A stretch of DNA of 10,893 nt, taken from positions 1-10,893 of the forward strand of contig JAKBTP010000067.1 in the NCBI GenBank assembly GCA_021844355.1, given 5' to 3'. Of this stretch, positions 1 through 6,488 are shown one piece after another. This DNA is from a bacterium (GTDB taxonomy: Bacteria > Chloroflexota > Dormibacteria > Aeolococcales > Bog-877). The notes below the pieces were generated by a model. The model was not told the origin of the DNA. It saw nothing but the letters and a program-made list of their open reading frames with translations, and ran no database searches. How positions within the stretch are numbered: the first letter of the stretch is position 1; each line of letters starts with the position of its first letter. Both the position numbers and the translations under genes were made by a program.

Positions 1-611
1 AAGGTGTCGTTGCCGCAGGTGACCAGGACCTCCGGCGGACACGCCAGGAAGGGCGCCACCTCGGACCAGGTCCCCACACTCAACTTGATGCCGGCGACGT
101 TCGGTATCGACAGGAGCCGAGCGAAACTCTCGTACTCGATGCGGTTGCCCGCCGCCCCAGGGTAGTTGTAGACGAAGAAGGAGGACTGGGAAAACTCGCG
201 GGCCAACTCCCCCAGGTGGAGCTCGATGGCCTGGGCGCTGACATGGTGGTAGTAGGGCACGATCGCCGCCAGCGCCTGAGCGCCGGCCGCCACCGACGCC
301 TCCCCGAGCCGCCTGGCCATCCTGCGGTCGAGGTGCCCGATGTGGACTATCACCGGAACCCGACCGTCGACCGCGGCCAAGAACTCGCCCGCGACCGCGC
401 ACCGCTCCTCGTAAGTCAGCGTGATGTACTCGCCGGTGGTTCCGAGGACCATCAGGGCGTCGGCGCCGCGCGCTATGAGGTATTCGACGTAGGGGGCGAT
501 CGCGCCCAGGTCGATCGATCCGTCGGGGCGCATGGGGGTCAGCGCTGCCACGATCACGCCGGAGAACGTCTGGGTCCAGGCCGACGATGGCCCGGCACTG
601 TCTGGGGTCAC
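1..611 (-). CDS. DapA-family (DHDPS/NAL superfamily) aldolase or lyase, 3' end cut by window
   Basis: Class I Schiff-base aldolase/lyase of the dihydrodipicolinate synthase/N-acetylneuraminate lyase superfamily, a cytoplasmic TIM barrel acting on pyruvate or 2-keto acids. I translated this strand by hand: 203 residues are visible and the C-terminal third is outside the window. Seen: the barrel opening SGVIVAALTP (17-26), the GTTGE loop (57-61), YNYPG (148-152) with the proton-relay Tyr148, and GIKLS (174-178) with the Schiff-base Lys176. The start is GTG at 611, with AGGAGG five bases upstream (617-622 on the minus strand), 14 nt after the permease stop. In lysine-pathway DHDPS the YNVPSR motif carries an Arg that binds the aspartate-semialdehyde carboxylate. 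Here that position is Ala153, so a lysine-biosynthesis role is unlikely. A catabolic 2-keto-3-deoxy-acid aldolase, NAL-like lyase or dehydratase fits better. Family is sure; substrate is not. Confidence 0.9.
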   Translation of the reverse strand, partial: MTPDSAGPSSAWTQTFSGVIVAALTPMRPDGSIDLGAIAPYVEYLIARGADALMVLGTTGEYITLTYEERCAVAGEFLAAVDGRVPVIVHIGHLDRRMARRLGEASVAAGAQALAAIVPYYHHVSAQAIELHLGELAREFSQSSFFVYNYPGAAGNRIEYESFARLLSIPNVAGIKLSVGTWSEVAPFLACPPEVLVTCGNDT

Positions 612-625
612 GGAAACCTCCTCTC

Positions 626-1921
626 TCATCCGCCGCTCAGCCCCATGAGGTGGGGCAGGAACAGCGACATCTGCGGAACCAAGACCACCAGCACCAGGCC
701 GGCGACCAGGAGCGCCAGGAAGGGCCACATCTCGCTGACGATGGCGCTGAGCGGGGTGTCGGTGAGCTTGCTGAGCACGAAGTTCACCGTGCCCAGAGTT
801 GGCATCCCCAAGGCGATCATGGTGACGAGGGTGAACACCACGCCGAAGTAGACCATGTTCACTCCGGCGGCGCTCATGATCGGCACGATGATGGGCAGCA
901 TCACGAACTCCAGCACGATCACCTCCAGGATCAGGCCCGCGACCAGCAGCAGCAGGCACACGATCAGCAGGAGCAGGAGGGGCTGATGGGTGATCGAGAG
1001 GGCCAGCCGCGCCACGGTGGCCGGGAGCTCCGAGTTGGTTACGGCGTAGTCGATGATGAAGGCCCCGACGATCAGCGACGTGACCGCTCCCATCTGCTGC
1101 ACCGCATCCCCCAGGCACCGACGAAACTGGGCGAAGGTCAGGCTGCGGTAGACGAAGACCGCGACCAGCAGCGCGTACAGGACCGAGATGGCTGAGCTCT
1201 CCGTGGGGGTGAAGATCCCGGTGTAGATGCCCCCGATGATCAGCACCGGGGCCAGCAGGGCCGGGACTCCCGCCACAAACGAGACAGTCACCGGCAGCCA
1301 CCCTGCCCACGCCTCCCGGGGCAGGTGCTTGCGCCGGGCCAGGTAGCCGATGAGGCCCATGTGGGCCAGCGCCAGGACCACCGCGGGCACGATTCCCGCG
1401 ATGAAGAGCGCGCCGATGCTGGTGGAGGAGAGGAACCCGTAGATGACCAGGGGGATGCTGGGCGGGAGCAGCGGCCCCATGATGGCGCTCGTCGCCGTGG
1501 TGGCGCAGGCGAATCCCTTGGGATATCCCGCCGACTCCATGGCCTTGACGCTCATCACCCCGATGCCGCTGACGTCGGCGACGGCGCTGCCGGTCATCCC
1601 ACTGAAGACGATCGTGGCCAGGACGTTCACCTGGGCCAGAGCGCCCTGCGACCTCCCGAAGAGCAGCTGCGCGAACCGAAAGATCCGGTCGGTCATGCCA
1701 GACCCGTTGAGCAGCGCGCTGGTGAAGATGAAGAGCGGCACGGCGAGGATGACGAAGTTGGCGTCGACCCCCCCGATGATCGAGCCGGCCGCCTCCGTGA
1801 GGCTGACCCCGGCGAGAATCAGGTAGGCGGCGCCCCCCGCGATCATGCCGTAGCCGATGGGGGCGCCCACCAGGTAGCAGATGACGATGATGGCGATCAT
1901 CACCAGCAGGGCCAGGCTCAC
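626..1921 (-). CDS. dctM: TRAP transporter large permease subunit (DctM family)
   Basis: Large membrane subunit of a tripartite ATP-independent periplasmic (TRAP) transporter. It couples ion-driven transport to release of substrate by the binding protein. The 431 residues are almost wholly hydrophobic, with about a dozen membrane segments. Family motifs are clear: SGMTGSAVAD (107-116), PPSIPLVIYG (153-162) and GIFTPTESSA (235-244). The frame is open a further 40 codons upstream, to 2041, but that stretch is a polar Gly/Pro/Ala/Arg-rich shadow of the dctQ 3' end. I chose GTG at 1921 because it overlaps the dctQ stop as GTGA, implying translational coupling. It also places the first hydrophobic helix at residue 1, and the length then matches the usual 425-435. 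No strong Shine-Dalgarno is visible, as expected for a coupled start. Substrate specificity does not reside in this subunit. Confidence 0.95.
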   Translation of the reverse strand: MSLALLVMIAIIVICYLVGAPIGYGMIAGGAAYLILAGVSLTEAAGSIIGGVDANFVILAVPLFIFTSALLNGSGMTDRIFRFAQLLFGRSQGALAQVNVLATIVFSGMTGSAVADVSGIGVMSVKAMESAGYPKGFACATTATSAIMGPLLPPSIPLVIYGFLSSTSIGALFIAGIVPAVVLALAHMGLIGYLARRKHLPREAWAGWLPVTVSFVAGVPALLAPVLIIGGIYTGIFTPTESSAISVLYALLVAVFVYRSLTFAQFRRCLGDAVQQMGAVTSLIVGAFIIDYAVTNSELPATVARLALSITHQPLLLLLIVCLLLLVAGLILEVIVLEFVMLPIIVPIMSAAGVNMVYFGVVFTLVTMIALGMPTLGTVNFVLSKLTDTPLSAIVSEMWPFLALLVAGLVLVVLVPQMSLFLPHLMGLSGG

Positions 1922-2445
1922 GGGCGCCAACCCCGCGGGTCGGGCTGGGCCCGCCAGAGCTGACGCACCTGAAGCACCAGCAGGCGGGCCCGGAGCACGA
2001 TCGCGATCCCGAAGAAAAGGATGATCCCCGCGAAGCCCCACACCTCGGTGAGCGGCAGGCCAGTGTTCGGCTGACCGGCCTCATAGCCGAGGAAGGAGAG
2101 GGTTCCGGGGAGGACGATCACCAGCGGCACCACGATGAGGACGTTGGCGATCGCCGAGCCCACCAGCCGAAGGCGCCAGGGCAGGTGTTCTGCCAGCAGG
2201 GGAAAGCCAATCTGCTGGTCGTGCCAGTCTGAGAGCCCAGCTGCCAAGGAGAAGCTCCAGAAGAAGAAGTAGGTGGGCAGTTCCAGGGACCAGACCTGCG
2301 GACGGTCCAGGACGTAGCGGAAGAAGACCTCGACCACAACCGAGCCGGCCGTGGCCACGAAGAAGACGGAGGCGATCGCCAACTGCCAGGTGGAGAGCCA
2401 TCTGACTCGCGCCCCGCCCCCCGCGGCTTCGGGAGATGGAGGCAT
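1918..2445 (-). CDS. dctQ: TRAP transporter small permease subunit (DctQ family)
   Basis: Small membrane subunit of the TRAP transporter, which pairs with DctM in the cytoplasmic membrane. From ATG at 2445 it is 175 residues, usual for the family, with four predicted helices at about 20-42, 57-74, 93-115 and 134-156. Family signs are FFRYVLDRP (41-49) after helix 1, then WSLELPTYFFFW (52-63), and the polar DWHDQQIGFPLL segment before helix 3. The frame is also open to an ATG at 2544, giving 208 residues. I prefer 2445 because the extra 33 residues are Arg/Gly/Pro-rich and atypical, and they would have to encode a perfect 11-bp hairpin (2476-2507). Neither start has a good Shine-Dalgarno, so the start is uncertain while the gene is not. 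It follows dctP and overlaps dctM by 4 nt (GTGA). Confidence 0.9.
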   Translation of the reverse strand: MPPSPEAAGGGARVRWLSTWQLAIASVFFVATAGSVVVEVFFRYVLDRPQVWSLELPTYFFFWSFSLAAGLSDWHDQQIGFPLLAEHLPWRLRLVGSAIANVLIVVPLVIVLPGTLSFLGYEAGQPNTGLPLTEVWGFAGIILFFGIAIVLRARLLVLQVRQLWRAQPDPRGWRP

Positions 2446-2475
2446 CGCCGACGCGGGCCCGCTGAGGGACCACGC

Positions 2476-2507
2476 CGTCCGGATCCTCTCTCTCAGGGAT
2501 CCGGACG
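2476..2507 (-). promoter_or_regulatory. Intercistronic hairpin between dctP and dctQ
   Basis: There is a perfect 11-bp inverted repeat. Arms 2476-2486 (CGTCCGGATCC) and 2497-2507 (GGATCCGGACG) flank a 10-nt loop. In the minus-strand transcript it lies about 80 nt after the dctP stop and about 30 nt before the preferred dctQ ATG. No run of T follows, so it is not a classical intrinsic terminator. A processing, mRNA-stabilising or partial attenuation element that lets binding protein outnumber permease is the likely role (inference). Confidence 0.5.
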
Positions 2508-2584
2508 CCGGTCTGCCCGGATGGCGCCGGCCGAGGTTGGCCATCCGGGCAGGTCAGCTCAGATCCGAACCGGGTTCCAGGCTC

Positions 2585-3649
2585 TCAGCACGCCGGCATC
2601 GCCCCACCGGTCACCTTGAGGGCATAGCTGAGCATCCCGGGGATGAGCCCGCTGACGTAGGTGGGGTCGCAGAGGAACGACTTCAGGACCGGGGCCCTGA
2701 AGGCTGCGATGTCCGGCGAGTAAACGCTGAGCCCGTGCTTCTTCAGGAAGGTGATGTCCTGGGCTTGCTGGGCGGCCACCTGATCGCTGGCCCAGGTGTC
2801 CTGCTGGGTCACGGCGGTGACCAGGTCCTTCTGCTCTGCTGGCGAGAGCTCGTTCCAGGACTTCTCGTTGATGGTCGGCATCACCGGCGAGAACAGGTGG
2901 TTGGTGAGCACAACCTGCTTGGTCACCTGGTAGAACTTGTCGGCGATGTCGGTGGGCAGGGGGTTGTCCTGGGCCTGCACGACCCCGGTTTCGAGCGAGA
3001 GGTAGATCTCGGTGAAGCCCACCGGGGTGACGGAGCCGCCCATGGCCTGGCCCAGCTGGGTCCAGTACACCCCCGGGGGCATCCTGAGCTTGATCCCGGC
3101 CATGTCCGCAGGGGTCATGATCTTCTTGGTCACGCTGAGGTTCAGCTCGCGCGGGCCGAGGTCCTGAATCCCCAGAAGGCGCACTCCCAGCTTGCTCGCG
3201 ACCTCGTTGTTGAGTTGAGTGCCGTACTTGCTGAAGAACACCTTGGTCACCTGGGACCAGTTGGTGTAGAGGTAGGGGATGTCGAAGATCATCCCCGCCG
3301 GAAGGGTGGCCTGGTATTCGGTCGGGTCGCTGTCCGACATGTCGGCCACGCCCTGCTGGACCCCCTCAAACTCGGTGGCTTGGGGCAGCAGGCTGCTGTT
3401 GGGGAAGATCTCGATGGTGACCGCCCCGTGGGTCATCTGGAACACCTGACTGGCGGTGCGATACAGCGCCTCGGTCTGGGGCGACTGGGGTGATGCCGAC
3501 AGGCAGGGGCAGGACCACTTAAGGGTCACCTTGGGCATGTAGGTCGAGGTCGGCTTCGGCTTGGGTGCGGTGGACCCGCACGCGGCCACCAACAGAGCCA
3601 CGGTGACCAGCACCGTGACCCACCTCCATCTGGTCCTGAATCCTTCCAT
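2585..3649 (-). CDS. dctP: TRAP transporter solute-binding lipoprotein (DctP family)
   Basis: Extracytoplasmic substrate-binding component of the TRAP transporter, 354 residues. The N-terminus has basic residues, a hydrophobic run (11-22) and the lipobox VAAC with Cys24, so this is a membrane-anchored lipoprotein, as expected in a monoderm. Family features are GPRELN (165-170) with Arg167, GIKLRMP (185-191) with Arg189, and TGVVQAQDNP (221-230) with Asn229. The two Arg and the Asn match in order and spacing the residues that hold the ligand carboxylate in SiaP-type proteins (R127, R147, N187), so a carboxylated ligand is likely. The frame is open to 4024, but ATG 3649 is right. It has AGGAGG at 3655-3660 with a 5-nt spacer and starts the signal peptide, and the extension crosses the promoter. 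Unusual for the family are Cys47/Cys49 (CPC) near the N-terminus and Cys327/C-terminal Cys354, which could form disulfides. Transcribed divergently from lacI. Confidence 0.95.
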   Translation of the reverse strand: MEGFRTRWRWVTVLVTVALLVAACGSTAPKPKPTSTYMPKVTLKWSCPCLSASPQSPQTEALYRTASQVFQMTHGAVTIEIFPNSSLLPQATEFEGVQQGVADMSDSDPTEYQATLPAGMIFDIPYLYTNWSQVTKVFFSKYGTQLNNEVASKLGVRLLGIQDLGPRELNLSVTKKIMTPADMAGIKLRMPPGVYWTQLGQAMGGSVTPVGFTEIYLSLETGVVQAQDNPLPTDIADKFYQVTKQVVLTNHLFSPVMPTINEKSWNELSPAEQKDLVTAVTQQDTWASDQVAAQQAQDITFLKKHGLSVYSPDIAAFRAPVLKSFLCDPTYVSGLIPGMLSYALKVTGGAMPAC

Positions 3650-3695
3650 TCCCGCCTCCTCTTGGACCGCGACCTCGGATCCGGGTCCCGACCTA

Positions 3696-3709
3696 GGAAA
3701 TCGATTGCC
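3696..3709. promoter_or_regulatory. Putative LacI-family operator in the dctP leader
   Basis: GGAAATCGATTGCC is a near-perfect palindrome centred on CG (3702-3703), with the perfect core AATCGATT. Read on the minus strand it is GGCAATCGATTTCC, which matches the site at the regulator start (TGATATCGGTTTCA) in 9 of 14 positions, sharing ATCGnTTTC. It lies just downstream of the expected dctP transcription start, a position typical of repression by roadblock or occlusion. That the neighbouring LacI-type protein binds here is inference. Confidence 0.5.
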
Positions 3710-3722
3710 GACGTTCGCGGAG

Positions 3723-3751
3723 AATCTAGCACCAGTCCGTGCCGATGTCAA
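3723..3751 (-). promoter_or_regulatory. Sigma70-type promoter of the TRAP/aldolase operon
   Basis: On the minus strand a perfect -35 TTGACA (3746-3751) is followed by exactly 17 nt and then a -10 TAGATT (3723-3728), five of six bases matching TATAAT except for G at position 3 and T at position 5 in place of consensus T and A. Transcription would begin near 3715, giving a leader of about 65 nt before the dctP ATG. The candidate operator at 3696-3709 falls about 6-20 nt into the transcript. Confidence 0.7.
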
Positions 3752-3998
3752 GCCGGGCCCCTCCGAGCACCCGCGCCCCCACCGGCGAAGAGACCGGAAG
3801 AGCGGTCGAGGGGCGCTCCCACCAACGACGCCGACAGGCCGCCTCCCAGGGCGAAGCTGCCCTCTCGCTATTGTGGAGGATCTGGGCGCGGCTGGGCAGG
3901 CGCCAGATGGGGGCAGCGCCGGCGACCAAGACGGCCGGGGTCCGGGTCCCCTCGGCCGCCGGGCCGGGGGCATGACCGACCGGCGCCCCGCGCTCAGG

Positions 3999-4027
3999 TT
4001 GACTCGCGAGGGGCGATGTGCCATCCT
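3999..4027 (+). promoter_or_regulatory. Possible promoter of the LacI-family gene
   Basis: TTGACT (3999-4004), a 17-nt spacer and CATCCT (4022-4027) form a -35/-10 pair with a good -35 and a weak -10. Initiation near 4034 would leave only about 8 nt before the ATG at 4042, so the message would be almost leaderless. That agrees with the absence of a Shine-Dalgarno there. A moderate to weak match only. Confidence 0.4.
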
Positions 4028-4028
4028 C

Positions 4029-4042
4029 TGATATCGGTTTCA
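4029..4042. promoter_or_regulatory. LacI-family operator-like palindrome at the regulator start
   Basis: TGATATCGGTTTCA fits the general LacI/GalR/CcpA operator pattern TGWNANCGNTNWCA at every position, with the central CG at 4035-4036. Its last base is the A of the preferred regulator ATG (4042), and it would cover the expected transcription start. Autorepression by the downstream LacI-family protein is the simplest reading (inference). Confidence 0.55.
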
Positions 4043-5040
4043 TGACACAGCCGAAGAAGAGAGTGCGGATCGACGACATCGCCAAGCTGGCCGGCGTCTC
4101 ACCGGCGACGGTGTCGCGCGTCATGACCGGCTCGAGACCGGTTTCCGCGCCGGTCCGCGACCGCGTCCTGGGCGTCGCCCACCGCTTCGACTACCAGCCC
4201 AGCCAGCTGGCTCGCAACCTCCGCCACGGGCGCGCCGCGACGGTGGGGGTCCTGGTCTCGGATATCGAGAACCCGCACTTCGCGACCATGGTCCGGGCCT
4301 TGGAGGATGCGCTCTACCTGAGGGGCACCAGAGTCCTCTTCTGCAACAGCGCGGAGGACATGGCCAAGCAGTCCTCCTACCTGGAGGTGATGGCGGCCGA
4401 GCGGGTGATGGGCGTGGTCATCTCTCCGGCCGGCGATGACCAGGCCGCCGTGCAGCGCCTCCTGGATCTCGGCATACCCGTCGTGGGCATCGATCGGCCG
4501 GTCTCCGATCCCAGGGCGGACTCCGTATTGACGGACAACGCCGACGCCGTCGCCCAGGGCACCCGGCTTCTGATCGAATCGGGCCGGCGCCGGATCGGCT
4601 GGGTCGGCGGCCGGGAGGACGTCTGGACCGCGAGCCAGCGGCGTTCGGGATATGACCAAGCCATCTCCGCCGCCGGGCTGAGGCCGCTCACCGCCACCGG
4701 CGACTTCACGGTGGGCGGTGGTCGCCGGGCCACAGACGCGCTGCTCGATGAGGATCCCGAACTGGACGGCCTGGTGGTTGCCAACAACCAGATGACCATC
4801 GGCGCGCTCCAGGCGGTCCGCCGCCGGCGAATCCTCGTCCCCGATCAGGTCGGCGTGGTCGCCTTCGACGACCCTCCTTGGGCCAGCCTGACCGACCCGC
4901 CGCTGACCACCATCTCGCAGCCCCTATGGGAGATGGCCGAGGCCGCTGTCGCACTTCTGTTCACGCGAATGTCTGACCCTTCCCACCCGCCCCAGCGCAT
5001 CGTCCTGAAGTGCGCCCTGCAGGTGAGGGAGTCCACTTAA
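4042..5040 (+). CDS. LacI/GalR-family transcriptional regulator
   Basis: DNA-binding repressor that senses a sugar-like ligand, 332 residues from ATG 4042. Residues 10-29 are the canonical LacI helix-turn-helix (IDDIAKLAGVSPATVSRVM). A hinge helix follows (QPSQLARNLRHG, about 52-63) with Leu56-Ala57, the pair that in this family inserts at a central CG of the operator. The rest is a periplasmic-binding-like ligand domain: TVGVLVSDIENPHF opens the N-subdomain, then VLTDN and RRRIGWVGG, and the C-terminal VGVVAFDDPPWA and PLTTISQP motifs. An in-frame GTG at 4018 preceded by GAGGGG would add eight residues. I favour 4042 because the promoter and operator overlap the 4018 region. Only 32 nt separate its stop from the isomerase start, so the two are probably cotranscribed. 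It likely controls itself and the divergent TRAP operon through the CG-centred palindromes at 4029-4042 and 3696-3709. Confidence 0.95.
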   Translation: MTQPKKRVRIDDIAKLAGVSPATVSRVMTGSRPVSAPVRDRVLGVAHRFDYQPSQLARNLRHGRAATVGVLVSDIENPHFATMVRALEDALYLRGTRVLFCNSAEDMAKQSSYLEVMAAERVMGVVISPAGDDQAAVQRLLDLGIPVVGIDRPVSDPRADSVLTDNADAVAQGTRLLIESGRRRIGWVGGREDVWTASQRRSGYDQAISAAGLRPLTATGDFTVGGGRRATDALLDEDPELDGLVVANNQMTIGALQAVRRRRILVPDQVGVVAFDDPPWASLTDPPLTTISQPLWEMAEAAVALLFTRMSDPSHPPQRIVLKCALQVREST

Positions 5041-5072
5041 CCGGGTCCGAGGGCCCGCACCGGGGGTGATCA

Positions 5073-6488
5073 ATGGCTAGAGTGGGACTACTCAGCGTCT
5101 CCGACGGGCGCAGCTTCGTCAATCGGGATCTGCGCGAGTTCGTGCGCGGTGTCGAGCGCCGGATCGCCTCCGCCCTGGAGGCCGACGGCCACCAGGTCAT
5201 CGTCGCGGCCGAGATCGTGGAGGACAACGAGCTCGCGGTCGACCAGGCGTCGAAGCTCGCCGCCGCAGGCCTGGACATCGCCATCGTCAACATCCCGGTG
5301 TGGGCGTTCCCCCACTTCACGGTGCTGGCCGCCAGCCAGCTCCCCGGGCCCCTCCTCCTCTTCTCCAACATCTCTCCCCAGTACCCCGGAATGGTGGGCA
5401 TGCTGGCCGCGGCGGGCGCGCTCGACCAAATTGGGCGGCGGCATGGACGGGCCTGGGGGGACATCTCCGACCCCGAGGTCATGGGAAGGGTGCGCGCCTG
5501 GATCGGAGCCGGGAGCGCCCTGGCGCGCCTGCGCGGCAGCACCTTTGGGAGGTTTGGCGGGCGCCCCATGGGGATGTACACCGCCACGGCTGATCCCGCC
5601 CAGTGGATGCGCCAGTTCGGCGTGGATGTCGAGGAGATCGACCAGCTGGAGATCGTGCGGCGGGCCGAGCTGGTCGATCCCAGCCGGGCCAGGGCTGGGC
5701 GCGAGTGGTTGGAGCGGCACGCCGCCGAGGTGCGGTACGACGGTCGCCAGCTCACCCCCGCCCTGCTCGAGCGCCAGGTCCGCTCCTACCACGCGGTGCG
5801 GGAACTGATCGACGAGTGGCACCTGGATTTCTCCGGCATCAAGGGCCAGCCGGAACTGACGACCCACTTCGCGACGATGGACGTCGCGGAGGCGTTCCTC
5901 AACGACCCCTATGACTGGGAGGGGCCCAAGGAGACCCATGTGTGCGCCACGGAGGCCGACATGGACGGGGCGCTCACCATGCAGGTTCTCAAATTCATCA
6001 GCGGCACTCCCGTCCTGTTCGCCGACCTGCGCTGCTACGACCGCGCCACGGACGTCTGGGATCTGTGCAACTCCGGCCAGCACGCGACCTGGTTCGCCGC
6101 CCGCTCCAGCGATCCCCTGGAGAACCTCGGGCGGGTCCACCTGCTCCCGGAGGGCTTCTACTTCCCCGCGGGCGGGGCTTCGATCCAGCACGTCGCCGCT
6201 CCGGGCGCCGTCACCCTGGCGCGGCTCACCCACCCCGGCGGTCGCTACCGCCTCCAGGTGGTGAAGGGGGAGATCGAGGAGTTGGACGCCGCCAACACCG
6301 ACCGGCTGGTGCGGGGCTCCAACTACGAGTGGCCCCATGCCTTCGTCCGCATGGAGGCGACCGCCGACCAGGTGTTGAGCCGCTTCGGGTCCAACCACAT
6401 CCACGCCGTGCCGGGGGAGCACCGCCCCGCGCTGCGGGCCTTCTGCCGCCTCGCGGACGTCGACTACGAAGACCTGGGGGCGTCCTGA
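5073..6488 (+). CDS. Sugar isomerase of the L-fucose/L-arabinose isomerase superfamily
   Basis: Cytoplasmic metal-dependent aldose-ketose isomerase, 471 residues. The metal-site region is recognisable: CATEADMDGALTM with Glu294, then VLFADL with Asp318, exactly the 24-residue spacing of the Glu/Asp ligands in L-fucose isomerase (E337/D361 in E. coli FucI). A late SNHIHAVPG segment (440-448) supplies His442 or His444 as the third ligand. The N-terminal half is the substrate-selecting part and has no close match I can name, so neither fucose nor arabinose should be assumed. It is shorter than FucI (about 590) and nearer the 450-500 residue 'sugar isomerase' members. The start is ATG 5073 with GGGGGTGA upstream. 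The gene is 32 nt after the regulator stop and overlaps the kinase as TGATG, so the product is probably the ketose the kinase phosphorylates. Confidence 0.87.
   Translation: MARVGLLSVSDGRSFVNRDLREFVRGVERRIASALEADGHQVIVAAEIVEDNELAVDQASKLAAAGLDIAIVNIPVWAFPHFTVLAASQLPGPLLLFSNISPQYPGMVGMLAAAGALDQIGRRHGRAWGDISDPEVMGRVRAWIGAGSALARLRGSTFGRFGGRPMGMYTATADPAQWMRQFGVDVEEIDQLEIVRRAELVDPSRARAGREWLERHAAEVRYDGRQLTPALLERQVRSYHAVRELIDEWHLDFSGIKGQPELTTHFATMDVAEAFLNDPYDWEGPKETHVCATEADMDGALTMQVLKFISGTPVLFADLRCYDRATDVWDLCNSGQHATWFAARSSDPLENLGRVHLLPEGFYFPAGGASIQHVAAPGAVTLARLTHPGGRYRLQVVKGEIEELDAANTDRLVRGSNYEWPHAFVRMEATADQVLSRFGSNHIHAVPGEHRPALRAFCRLADVDYEDLGAS

Larger units (their letters stand above)
3650..4041. 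other. Divergent intergenic control region
   Basis: About 390 bp separate the divergent dctP and regulator genes. The dctP side (3650-3751) holds the ribosome binding site, an operator-like palindrome and a strong promoter. The right edge (3999-4041) holds a weaker promoter and an operator for the regulator. Between about 3752 and 3998 I see no gene, only very GC-rich sequence. ORFs that cross it in several frames are Arg/Pro/Gly-rich with no recognisable domain. Confidence 0.7.

Noticed and set aside
587..1963. Plus-strand ORFs opposite the permease (202, 212 and 127 aa)
   Set aside because: Their Gln/His/Asp/Glu/Arg-rich composition reflects the complement of hydrophobic permease codons. 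No start signals.
1922..2041. Forty-codon extension of dctM
   Set aside because: It overlaps the dctQ coding region, is polar and low-complexity, and makes the protein longer than the family.
2351..3493. Long plus-strand ORF (380 aa) opposite dctP/dctQ
   Set aside because: Mirror of the well-supported TRAP genes. His/Gly/Leu-rich without motifs.
3650..4024. Upstream extension of the dctP frame (125 codons)
   Set aside because: It would cross the promoter and operator and bury the lipoprotein signal. AGGAGG with ATG 3649 is clearly the start.
4018..4041. GTG 4018 as start of the LacI-family regulator
   Set aside because: Possible, since GAGGGG precedes it. But it lies between the predicted -35 and -10 and adds eight residues with no family counterpart, so ATG 4042 is preferred, though not proven.
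5088..6422. Long minus-strand ORF (444 aa) opposite the isomerase
   Set aside because: Antisense shadow typical of high-GC DNA. It has no recognisable domain and is rich in Gly, Val, His and Arg, while the plus strand encodes a clear enzyme.
5942..6487. Upstream extension of the kinase frame (182 codons)
   Set aside because: It lies wholly inside the isomerase gene and encodes Arg/Gly/Pro/His-rich sequence without a domain. The conserved first kinase strand begins at ATG 6488.
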